DNA of 13,854 nt from CAYRMV01 sp964425255 (GTDB lineage: Bacteria; Bacteroidota; Bacteroidia; Flavobacteriales_D; Crocinitomicaceae). How positions within the stretch are numbered: position 1 is the first letter of the stretch; the number at the start of each line of letters is the position of its first letter. This document shows, in pieces, positions 1-6,395 of the stretch. The DNA is taken from the NCBI GenBank assembly GCA_964425255.1, contig CAYRMV010000091.1, positions 1 to 13,854 on the forward strand. Direction: 5' to 3'. The notes under the pieces were generated by a model, which worked only from the letters and a program-made list of their open reading frames with translations, had not been told where the DNA came from and did not search any database. The translations under genes and the position numbers were made by a program.

Positions 1-457
1 GTGAGAATGCTTTGTTTGCTTCCGCCATACGTAAAGTATCTTCTTTCTTTTTGTAAGCAGCACCTTCTTCTTTGGAAGCAGCGATAATTTCAGACGCTAA
101 TTTTCCTGCCATTGATTTCTCATTACGCTTACGAGCATAACCGATTAACCATTTCATTGCAAGTGAATTTTTACGATCTTCACGAACTGGAGTAGGGATC
201 TGGAAAGTTGCTCCACCTACACGGCGAGAACGAACCTCAACGGAAGGAGTAACGTTTTCCAACGCTTTTTTCCACACTTCTAAACCAGTAGTTTCTTCTA
301 CTTTTGTATCTACGATTGCTAATGCATCATAGAAAATTTTGAACGCTAAGTTCTTCTTCCCGTCATACATCAAGTTGTTAACGAATTTTGTTACTTGAAC
401 ATCGTTAAACTTTGGATCCGGGAGAATGGTGAGTTTTTTGGCTTTTCTTCTTCTCAT
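1..457 (-). CDS. rpsG: 30S ribosomal protein S7 (3' end cut by window edge)
   Basis: Ribosomal protein S7 nucleates assembly of the 30S head by binding the 3' major domain of 16S rRNA. The minus-strand reading begins MRRRKAKKL at 457 and runs open to base 1. It contains the S7 hallmarks GGATFQIP, WLIGYARKR and MAEANKAF near the end. About 152 codons are present. Bacteroidota S7 is usually close to 158 residues and ends shortly after the AEANKAF segment, so only a handful of codons and the stop lie outside the window. The start is 17 nt after the rpsL stop, the usual rpsL-rpsG order of the str operon, so the two are almost certainly cotranscribed. In E. coli S7 represses its own operon by binding the rpsL-rpsG spacer; the spacer here is very short and I see no clear counterpart of that site. 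Confidence 0.97.
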   Translation of the reverse strand, partial: MRRRKAKKLTILPDPKFNDVQVTKFVNNLMYDGKKNLAFKIFYDALAIVDTKVEETTGLEVWKKALENVTPSVEVRSRRVGGATFQIPTPVREDRKNSLAMKWLIGYARKRNEKSMAGKLASEIIAASKEEGAAYKKKEDTLRMAEANKAFS

Positions 458-474
458 TGCTAGAAAGCTTTAAA

Positions 475-855
475 TTATTTTTTCACTTTTGGTCTCTTAG
501 TACCATACTTTGATCGGCGCTGAGTTCTTCCTTCTACACCCGCAGTATCCTCTGCTCCTCGTACGATGTGGTAACGAACCCCTGGAAGATCTTTCACCCT
601 TCCACCACGTACAAGCACCAAAGAGTGCTCTTGCAAGTTGTGACCTTCTCCACCGATGTAAGCATTGACTTCCTTACCATTAGTGAGACGAACCCTTGCT
701 ACCTTACGCATAGCTGAGTTCGGCTTTTTAGGAGTAGTGGTGTAAACCCTTACACATACCCCTTTGCGTTGCGGACATGAATCAAGAGCAGCTGACTTGC
801 TTTTCTTAACTACTGCCGTACGTCCTTTGCGAACTAATTGTTGAATAGTTGGCAT
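475..855 (-). CDS. rpsL: 30S ribosomal protein S12
   Basis: S12 sits at the 30S decoding centre and affects translational accuracy. The 126-residue protein starts MPTIQQLVRKGR and carries the diagnostic TTPKKPNSAMRKVARV and RGGRVKDLPGVRYH blocks and a basic C terminus (KRPKVKK). Length is normal. The two lysines whose substitution classically gives streptomycin resistance (E. coli precursor numbering K43 and K88) are both present as lysine, and D89, the residue methylthiolated by RimO in many bacteria, is also present. This gene therefore shows no resistance-type change. It is first in the str operon, with rpsG following after 17 nt and a Bacteroidota-type promoter about 55-80 nt upstream. 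No Shine-Dalgarno sequence is evident, as expected in this phylum. Confidence 0.99.
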   Translation of the reverse strand: MPTIQQLVRKGRTAVVKKSKSAALDSCPQRKGVCVRVYTTTPKKPNSAMRKVARVRLTNGKEVNAYIGGEGHNLQEHSLVLVRGGRVKDLPGVRYHIVRGAEDTAGVEGRTQRRSKYGTKRPKVKK

Positions 856-886
856 ATGAATACTTAACTTTTATAAATAAATAATG

Positions 887-908
887 CTCCCAAATACACT
901 TTTGGGGG
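887..908 (-). promoter_or_regulatory. Hairpin in the rpsL mRNA leader
   Basis: CTCCCAAA at 887-894 can pair with TTTGGGGG at 901-908 around a 6-nt loop (8 pairs including one G-U). From the predicted transcription start, this stem-loop would sit at or very near the 5' end of the str operon mRNA. It could stabilise the message or take part in ribosomal-protein feedback. It is followed by no T tract, so it is not a terminator. Function is inferred only from position. Confidence 0.35.
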
Positions 909-910
909 TG

Positions 911-940
911 CAAATATATGTAATAAATTTTAAAAACCAA
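911..940 (-). promoter_or_regulatory. Promoter of the rpsL-rpsG (str) operon
   Basis: On the minus strand, bases 918-911 read TATATTTG, an exact match to the Bacteroidota -7 consensus TAnnTTTG. Bases 940-938 read TTG, matching the core of the -33 element, with 19 nt between them, inside the usual 17-23 range. Transcription should start near 903-907, giving a leader of about 50 nt before the rpsL ATG. The assignment rests on sequence alone. Confidence 0.7.
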
Positions 941-991
941 TCAGTTAAGCACTTTTATTTATTTTTTTTGTGCAAAAAAGTTTTTACCGCT

Positions 992-1031
992 TTTTTGAAC
1001 GATGATTATACCTTTTTGAACGATTAATTAT
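992..1031. repeat. Two direct repeats 21 bp apart in the rpsL/NDH-2 divergent region
   Basis: TTTTTGAACGAT occurs at 992-1003 and again at 1013-1024, and both copies continue into an AT-rich ATTAT-like tail. The centre-to-centre distance is 21 bp, two turns of B-DNA, so both copies face the same side of the helix. They lie in the 333-bp gap between divergent genes, behind the str promoter and about 165 bp before the NADH dehydrogenase start. This is a plausible tandem binding site for a regulator, but no factor can be named. Confidence 0.45.
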
Positions 1032-1137
1032 CCTTCTTACAATTTATCAGGTTTGACACAAATTATAAAATTCTAGCTAATAAAAAACACAAATGTTAAA
1101 ATCTGCAAAAGGAACACAAAATCGAATATTAAAAGTG

Positions 1138-1145
1138 TACATTTG
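1138..1145 (+). promoter_or_regulatory. Candidate -7 element for the NADH dehydrogenase gene
   Basis: TACATTTG matches the Bacteroidota -7 consensus TAnnTTTG exactly and lies 43 nt before the ATG at 1189. No TTG or TTTG -33 box is visible at the usual distance, so the promoter may be weak or need an activator, possibly through the direct repeat at 992-1031. The rest of 856-1188 is AT-rich DNA in which I see no gene. Confidence 0.45.
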
Positions 1146-1188
1146 AAAAGCTAAAAATACCCAAACAATTCCCACTAATAATTTTAAT

Positions 1189-2457
1189 ATGGGAACAAAT
1201 AAAAAGAAAAAAATTGTGCTTATCGGCGGAGGATTTGCTGGCATGGAGATGGCACAACAATTGCGAAACAAAGATGTCGAGTTGTTATTAATCGACAAGC
1301 AAAACCACCATCAATTTCAACCTTTGTTTTACCAGGTAGCCTGTTCAATGCTCGAACCTAGTAGCATTTCGTTTCCATTTAGAAGTATGTATCAGGGCAC
1401 TAAAAACATGCAGTACAGAATGGCAACGGTTGAACGAATCGATACAGAAAACAAAACAGTTATTACCGATTCTTGTAGCTTTCCTTATGATGAACTTGTA
1501 ATCGCTATTGGATGTAAAACCAACTTCTTCAATAATTCAGAAATAGAAAAACATGCGCTTACATTAAAATCTACTCAGGAAGCGATTCAAATTCGAAATC
1601 ACATCTTGGCTAATTTTGAAACAGTGCTTTCTAAAAGCGAAGAAGAGCGAGAAGAATATCTAAACATTGTCATCGTAGGAGGTGGTCCAACAGGAGTGGA
1701 ACTATCCGGTTCTTTTGCTGAAATGAAATCCAAAATTTTACCGAAAGATTTCACCTTTTTTGATTTTAGCAAATTGAATGTCATTTTAGTAGAAGGAAGT
1801 CCTAACACTTTAAATGCAATGAGTGATAATGCCCGAAAAAAATCTCGGGAATACTTAGAAAAATTAGGCGTTAAAATCTATACGAACACAGTCGTACAAA
1901 ACTATGATGGTCATGTTGCAACGCTGAGTTCTGGCGAAACAATCAAAACAAGAAATTTGATTTGGGCGGCTGGTGTTACAGGAAATCAAATAAAAGGATT
2001 GGAAAATGCTACTTATGTTCGAGGAAATCGCATGAAAGTAAACCGATTCAATCAAGTGGACGGCTACGAAAACATCTATGCCATTGGCGACATCGCTTAC
2101 ATGGAAACACCAATTTATCCTCAAGGACATCCTCAATTGGCAAACGTTGCTGTTAACCAAGGTAAAAATTTAGCAAAAAACTTCTTACGCGGCGATAATC
2201 AATCATCTTGGAAAGAATACGAATATAAAGACCTTGGATCGATGGCAACAATTGGAAAAAATAAAGCAGTTGTAGATTTACCGAAATGGAAATTCTCAGG
2301 TTTCTTTGCTTGGTTGGTTTGGATGTTTTTACATTTAATGCTGATTCTTCCCGTTCGAAATAAATTAATTATTCTGATCAACTGGGTTTGGCATTATTTC
2401 ACAAATGGATCTACACTTCGATTGATTTTAAGTAAACCCAATGAACGAAAGTTGTAA
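1189..2457 (+). CDS. ndh: Type II NADH:quinone oxidoreductase (NDH-2)
   Basis: Single-subunit, non-proton-pumping flavoprotein that passes electrons from NADH to quinone at the inner face of the cytoplasmic membrane. Of 422 residues, the first dinucleotide fold shows GGGFAG at 13-18 (FAD) and the second GGGPTG at 164-169 (NADH). AIGD at 298-301 supplies the aspartate that contacts the FAD ribityl chain. WAAGV follows the usual pattern before it. Residues about 369-412 form the hydrophobic/amphipathic C-terminal membrane anchor typical of NDH-2 (WLVWMFLHLMLILPVRNK). The ATG at 1189 places the Rossmann fold right at the N terminus, as expected. In the region corresponding to the AQxAxQ quinone-site motif the sequence is ANVAVNQ, with asparagine in both glutamine positions. 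The gene is transcribed away from the str operon and is probably monocistronic, with 102 nt to the next gene. A related pyridine-nucleotide oxidoreductase role is possible but less likely. Confidence 0.9.
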   Translation: MGTNKKKKIVLIGGGFAGMEMAQQLRNKDVELLLIDKQNHHQFQPLFYQVACSMLEPSSISFPFRSMYQGTKNMQYRMATVERIDTENKTVITDSCSFPYDELVIAIGCKTNFFNNSEIEKHALTLKSTQEAIQIRNHILANFETVLSKSEEEREEYLNIVIVGGGPTGVELSGSFAEMKSKILPKDFTFFDFSKLNVILVEGSPNTLNAMSDNARKKSREYLEKLGVKIYTNTVVQNYDGHVATLSSGETIKTRNLIWAAGVTGNQIKGLENATYVRGNRMKVNRFNQVDGYENIYAIGDIAYMETPIYPQGHPQLANVAVNQGKNLAKNFLRGDNQSSWKEYEYKDLGSMATIGKNKAVVDLPKWKFSGFFAWLVWMFLHLMLILPVRNKLIILINWVWHYFTNGSTLRLILSKPNERKL

Positions 2458-2546
2458 AATTTGATTTAATCAGAGAAAAATAGAAATGGTTGAAAAAAAG
2501 ATTCAATTTAATCATTTTCAATAAAAAAACTTACGACACCTTTCCT

Positions 2547-2554
2547 TACCTTTG
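2547..2554 (+). promoter_or_regulatory. -7 element almost abutting the helicase start codon
   Basis: TACCTTTG is a perfect TAnnTTTG match, ending only 5 nt before the ATG at 2560. If used, transcription would begin at or within a few nucleotides of the start codon, giving a leaderless or nearly leaderless mRNA. No good -33 box is seen; the nearest is a TTTTC at 2515-2519, spaced too far. It also argues for ATG 2560 rather than the in-frame GTG at 2554, which lies partly inside the promoter box. Confidence 0.5.
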
Positions 2555-2559
2555 TGTTT

Positions 2560-4854
2560 ATGGATTATTTAGATGGACTAAACGAGAGCCAACGTGCGGC
2601 AGTAGAACACTTTGAAGGACCTACCATGGTAATTGCAGGTGCAGGATCAGGAAAAACACGCGTTTTGACTTTTCGCATTGCGCACATGATGAAAATGGGA
2701 ATTGATCCATTTAACATATTAGCATTGACTTTTACGAACAAAGCAGCCAAAGAAATGACGCAGCGTATCAGTTCTATTGTTGGTGATGGAGAAGCAAAAA
2801 ACATTACAATGGGTACTTTTCACTCAGTCTTTTCACGCATTCTTCGATTCAATGCTGACCGTTTAGGTTATCCACAAAACTTCACGATTTACGATACGCA
2901 AGACTCGAAAAGTCTGATTAAAGACATCATCAAAGAATTAAATCTGGATGATAAAACGTACAAACCAAGCATGGTTTTAGGTCGCATATCAACTGCAAAA
3001 AACAATTTGATTTCACCAGAAGCTTATGCTCAAAACAATGAAATTATTGCTGAAGATAATTTGAGTCGAAGACCAGAGCTTGCTCGCATTTTTCAAATTT
3101 ATGCAAATCGCTGTCAAAAAGCAGGAGCGATGGACTTTGATGATTTACTTTATCAAACAAATGTACTACTGCGAGACCACATTGATGTATTGCAGTTTTA
3201 TCAACACAAATTTCGCTACATATTAGTAGATGAGTACCAGGATACGAACTATGCACAATATTTAATTGTCAAAAAACTAGCTGCTGTTTATGAGAATATT
3301 TGTGTGGTTGGTGATGATGCACAATCCATTTATTCTTTCCGAGGAGCCAATATTCAAAACATTTTGAATTTCAAACGCGACTATCCTGATTTTGAAATGT
3401 TCAAACTCGAACAAAATTATCGCTCTACCAAAAATATTGTTGAAGCAGCAAACAGTGTTATTGCACGAAATCAAGATCAAATTCAAAAAAATGTTTGGAC
3501 AGATAATATACAAGGTAGTCCAATCAAGGTAATACGCACTTTAACTGACAACGAAGAAGGTAAAGTAATCGCCAATCGAATCTACGATACCAAACAAGCG
3601 GAAGGATTATCCTATCAAGATTTTGCTATCTTATATCGAACTAACAGACAATCTCGCGCTTTCGAAGAAGCTTTGAGAAAACTGAACATGCCCTACAAAA
3701 TCTATGGTGGTCTTTCGTTCTATCAGCGCAAAGAAATCAAAGATTTGTTAGCATATTTCCGACTTTCTGCCAACAACAAGGATGAAGAGGCATTAAAAAG
3801 AGTGATCAACTATCCAAAAAGAGGAATTGGAAAAACATCCATCGAAAATATAATTATCGCAGCCAATCAATATGGAGTTAGTGTTTGGGACGTAATATCT
3901 AATTTTGGACAATACCCTGTCAGTCTTAACGGTCCAACGAAACAACGAATTTCAGATTTCGTAACAATGATACTCAGTTTTTCGGCTCAGCTTGGTCGAC
4001 TTCCTGCTTATGAAATGGCACACCACATCGCCAAATCTTCGGGAGTATTGAAAGATTTATATGCGGAGAAAGACAAAGGGCCGGAAGAAGTGGAACGCTA
4101 CCAAAACATCGAAGAATTACTTGCCGGGATCAAAGCATTTTCGAGAGAAAGTAACGAAGATGATTTAAAAACACTTCCTGAGTTTTTAATGGATGTAGCA
4201 TTGTTAACCGATGCCGACCAAGACAAAGATGAAGACAAGAACAAAATTACGATGATGACCATTCACTCCTCCAAAGGACTTGAATTTCCGCACGTTTATC
4301 TGGTTGGATTAGAAGAAAACTTGTTCCCTTCCCAAATGGTATTAAACACACGAAGTGAACTGGAAGAAGAACGCCGCTTATTTTATGTTGCCATTACTCG
4401 TGCAGAAAAAACATGTACAATCTCATATGCTGCCTCCCGTTTTGTTTTTGGCAATTTACAAAGTTCGGAACCAAGTCGCTTCATATCTGAAATTGACAAA
4501 CAATACATTTCTATGGAAAATCCATACGGAGACCGTGTAGGTGGTAGATCATTGAGCAGTGGCCCTCGAACTTCGCAAGAACAAGTTTTCACAGGGGGAT
4601 TAAATCGCATGGCAAGTGCACCGCGCAATTTGCGTTCTCTTTCGGAAGTTTCAAATTCTAAAACATCCTCTAACCCCATCCAAAACACGATGGATTTAAA
4701 AGTTGGTTACAACGTCATGCATGAACGTTTTGGAAAAGGGAAAGTAATCAAAATTGAAGGAGATGGAAACGACAGAAAAGCAACGATCTTTTTCCCTCAA
4801 GAAGGAAGTAAAACCTTATTGATGAAATTTGCCAAACTAGAAATCATCGATTAA
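2560..4854 (+). CDS. pcrA: ATP-dependent DNA helicase, PcrA/UvrD type (superfamily 1A)
   Basis: A 3'-5' DNA helicase for repair, replication restart and removal of RecA filaments. All SF1A motifs are present in order: Q motif LNESQRAAV near the N terminus, Walker A GAGSGKT at 27-33, Ia LTFTNKAAKEM, Ib GTFHSVFSR, Walker B DEYQD at 224-228, III GDDAQSIYSFRGA, IV QNYRSTKNI, V TIHSSKGLEFPHVYL and VI RRLFYVAITRAEK with the arginine finger at about R614. The last 50 residues (VGYNVMHERFGKGKVI...) form the Tudor-like C-terminal domain of PcrA/UvrD, which binds RNA polymerase and other partners. At 764 residues it is full length and has no RecB-type nuclease domain. An in-frame GTG at 2554 would add two residues; ATG 2560 is preferred because it matches the family N terminus. 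UvrD and PcrA cannot be separated by sequence alone here. An SDR gene follows after 10 nt. Confidence 0.96.
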   Translation: MDYLDGLNESQRAAVEHFEGPTMVIAGAGSGKTRVLTFRIAHMMKMGIDPFNILALTFTNKAAKEMTQRISSIVGDGEAKNITMGTFHSVFSRILRFNADRLGYPQNFTIYDTQDSKSLIKDIIKELNLDDKTYKPSMVLGRISTAKNNLISPEAYAQNNEIIAEDNLSRRPELARIFQIYANRCQKAGAMDFDDLLYQTNVLLRDHIDVLQFYQHKFRYILVDEYQDTNYAQYLIVKKLAAVYENICVVGDDAQSIYSFRGANIQNILNFKRDYPDFEMFKLEQNYRSTKNIVEAANSVIARNQDQIQKNVWTDNIQGSPIKVIRTLTDNEEGKVIANRIYDTKQAEGLSYQDFAILYRTNRQSRAFEEALRKLNMPYKIYGGLSFYQRKEIKDLLAYFRLSANNKDEEALKRVINYPKRGIGKTSIENIIIAANQYGVSVWDVISNFGQYPVSLNGPTKQRISDFVTMILSFSAQLGRLPAYEMAHHIAKSSGVLKDLYAEKDKGPEEVERYQNIEELLAGIKAFSRESNEDDLKTLPEFLMDVALLTDADQDKDEDKNKITMMTIHSSKGLEFPHVYLVGLEENLFPSQMVLNTRSELEEERRLFYVAITRAEKTCTISYAASRFVFGNLQSSEPSRFISEIDKQYISMENPYGDRVGGRSLSSGPRTSQEQVFTGGLNRMASAPRNLRSLSEVSNSKTSSNPIQNTMDLKVGYNVMHERFGKGKVIKIEGDGNDRKATIFFPQEGSKTLLMKFAKLEIID

Positions 4855-4864
4855 AAAAGAAACC

Positions 4865-5674
4865 ATGAATCCATTTGAAAATAAAACTGTTTTAATCACT
4901 GGAGGCGCATCTGGAATTGGTAAAATCCTTTGTCGTTTATTTCTTGAATCTAAATCAACTGTCATAATTTGGGACATCAACACAGAAATGATGGAAAAAA
5001 CCAAAAACGAGTTGAGTCATTTGGGTTCTATACACTGTTTTCAAGTTGATATTTCCCAAAAAAGCGAAATTATCGAAACGGCAAAACTTGTAGAAGAAAA
5101 AATAGGAATCGTTGATGTTTTAATCAACAATGCAGGTATTATTGTCGGTAAATTTTTCCATGAGCATACACAGGCTGACATTGAAAAAACGATGGAAATC
5201 AATGCGTATGCTCCCATGTTTATAACCCATGCATTTTTGAATGGAATGATAAAGAAAAACGATGGATACATCTGCAATATTGCCTCCTCCGCTGGATTGA
5301 TCTCTAATCCGAAAATGTCTGTTTATGCCGCTAGTAAATGGTCATTATCAGGATGGTCTGACAGTTTGCGATTAGAAATGATTGAACTGAAAAAAAATAT
5401 TTCAGTGACAACCATTATGCCCTATTACATCAACACCGGAATGTTTGATGGAGTGAAATCAAAATTAATTCCAATTCAAGACCCTGAACATGTTGCGCTA
5501 AAGATTTTTAAATCCATCTCAAAGCGGAAGAATTTTGTCACTATTCCCGGATTTATATATCATTTAACCCGTTTAAGTCAAGGGATTTTCTCGACGCGTA
5601 TTTTCGATTGGGTCATGCGTCATGTGTTCGGGATTTACAAAACCATGGAACATTTTACTGGGCGCAAAAAGTAG
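4865..5674 (+). CDS. Short-chain dehydrogenase/reductase (SDR16C-like)
   Basis: A 269-residue classical SDR predicted to oxidise or reduce an alcohol/carbonyl pair with a nicotinamide cofactor. The glycine motif GGASGIG is at 13-19 and the structural NNAG at 88-91. The catalytic tetrad is N113, S141, Y154 and K158 (YAASK). An aspartate at 37 (WDIN) ends the second beta strand, which in classical SDRs favours NAD(H) over NADP(H). The WDIN and TGMF (191-194) signatures resemble the SDR16C group, which includes retinol and long-chain or steroid alcohol dehydrogenases in animals, so a lipophilic substrate is a reasonable inference. The C terminus is basic and partly hydrophobic, which could favour membrane association. 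The ATG lies 10 nt after the helicase stop, so the two genes are probably cotranscribed, though no functional link is known. Substrate unknown. Confidence 0.9.
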   Translation: MNPFENKTVLITGGASGIGKILCRLFLESKSTVIIWDINTEMMEKTKNELSHLGSIHCFQVDISQKSEIIETAKLVEEKIGIVDVLINNAGIIVGKFFHEHTQADIEKTMEINAYAPMFITHAFLNGMIKKNDGYICNIASSAGLISNPKMSVYAASKWSLSGWSDSLRLEMIELKKNISVTTIMPYYINTGMFDGVKSKLIPIQDPEHVALKIFKSISKRKNFVTIPGFIYHLTRLSQGIFSTRIFDWVMRHVFGIYKTMEHFTGRKK

Positions 5675-5675
5675 A

Positions 5676-6395
5676 TCACCACAGAAACAAATCTTCTAAA
5701 AACCATTTTGCCTCTGGTCTTGATCCGAATTGCTTGGCCAATTTTTCTTTTGTTTCTAGTTCAGAAACTGCTTTATTTTTCCCAAGTTTTATTTGTTCCT
5801 TAGATAAATCAGGCTTTACAACTTCTACTTTTTTAGCAAAATAAATTACTCCACCATCCTCAGTTGCTAAACCTAAAATGGCACCCGGTAAATCTGTAAA
5901 GGTTTCTGGACCAACAGAAGGCATGATTTCTTCCGAAAACCAAGCATAAATCCGTGTTGAATCGTTGGGTTCCCAAATTGCTTTCCGGCAATCATAACCA
6001 CAAATTTTGCGTTTACTATCGGTTATTTTCCAAGTTCTATGTTTGATTGAATCTTTTACATAAACGCCTTCACCCCAAACAGAATAAATGGAAATACGTT
6101 CACCTGTTTGAAAATTTTGTTGTACCGAATTTTTATTCGTTGCCCAAGATAATTCGTCTCTGAATTCCATTTCCATGGGTTTAAAAACAGACATAGTATC
6201 ATTGAAAACTAGTTCAAATTGATCTATTTTGGTTTTATTTTTTTCTCCAATCCAACGTTGTGTCTGTTCGTCTTTGAAGCGTTTAAATAAATTTGATTTA
6301 CGTTCATAGGTAATTTTTCCAAACGAAATCTGAGCGAACATTCCTCCGCAAACAAAGAGGGAGAAGGCAAATAAAATACTTTTAGAATAATTCAT
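5676..6395 (-). CDS. GLPGLI family secreted protein
   Basis: A 239-residue exported protein of the Bacteroidota GLPGLI family, whose function is not established. A signal peptide covers about residues 1-22 (hydrophobic core ILFAFSLFV, likely cleavage after FAQ). The C-terminal half has the family pattern: KICGYDCRKA at about 131-140 with two cysteines (132, 136) that could form a disulfide, AWFSEEI at about 151-157, GP at 162-163, and the name-giving motif as DLPGAI at 168-173, a variant of GLPGLI. The C at position 16 is not a lipobox (valine at -1), so it is not a lipoprotein. The start overlaps the end of the upstream outer-membrane barrel gene by 14 nt, implying translational coupling. 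GLPGLI genes commonly follow such barrel genes in this phylum, so the two products probably work together in the envelope. Length is at the short end for the family. Confidence 0.88.
   Translation of the reverse strand: MNYSKSILFAFSLFVCGGMFAQISFGKITYERKSNLFKRFKDEQTQRWIGEKNKTKIDQFELVFNDTMSVFKPMEMEFRDELSWATNKNSVQQNFQTGERISIYSVWGEGVYVKDSIKHRTWKITDSKRKICGYDCRKAIWEPNDSTRIYAWFSEEIMPSVGPETFTDLPGAILGLATEDGGVIYFAKKVEVVKPDLSKEQIKLGKNKAVSELETKEKLAKQFGSRPEAKWFLEDLFLW

Noticed and set aside
475..855. Streptomycin-resistance-type change in S12
   Set aside because: Both diagnostic positions (K43 and K88) are lysine, the sensitive form.
2462..2472. Small inverted repeat TGATTTAATCA after the NADH dehydrogenase gene
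   Set aside because: Five-base AT-rich arms with a one-base loop and no T run; expected by chance in this base composition.
6346..6348. Lipobox cysteine at residue 16 of the GLPGLI protein
   Set aside because: The residue before the cysteine is valine rather than Gly/Ala/Ser, and a normal signal peptidase I site (FAQ) follows.
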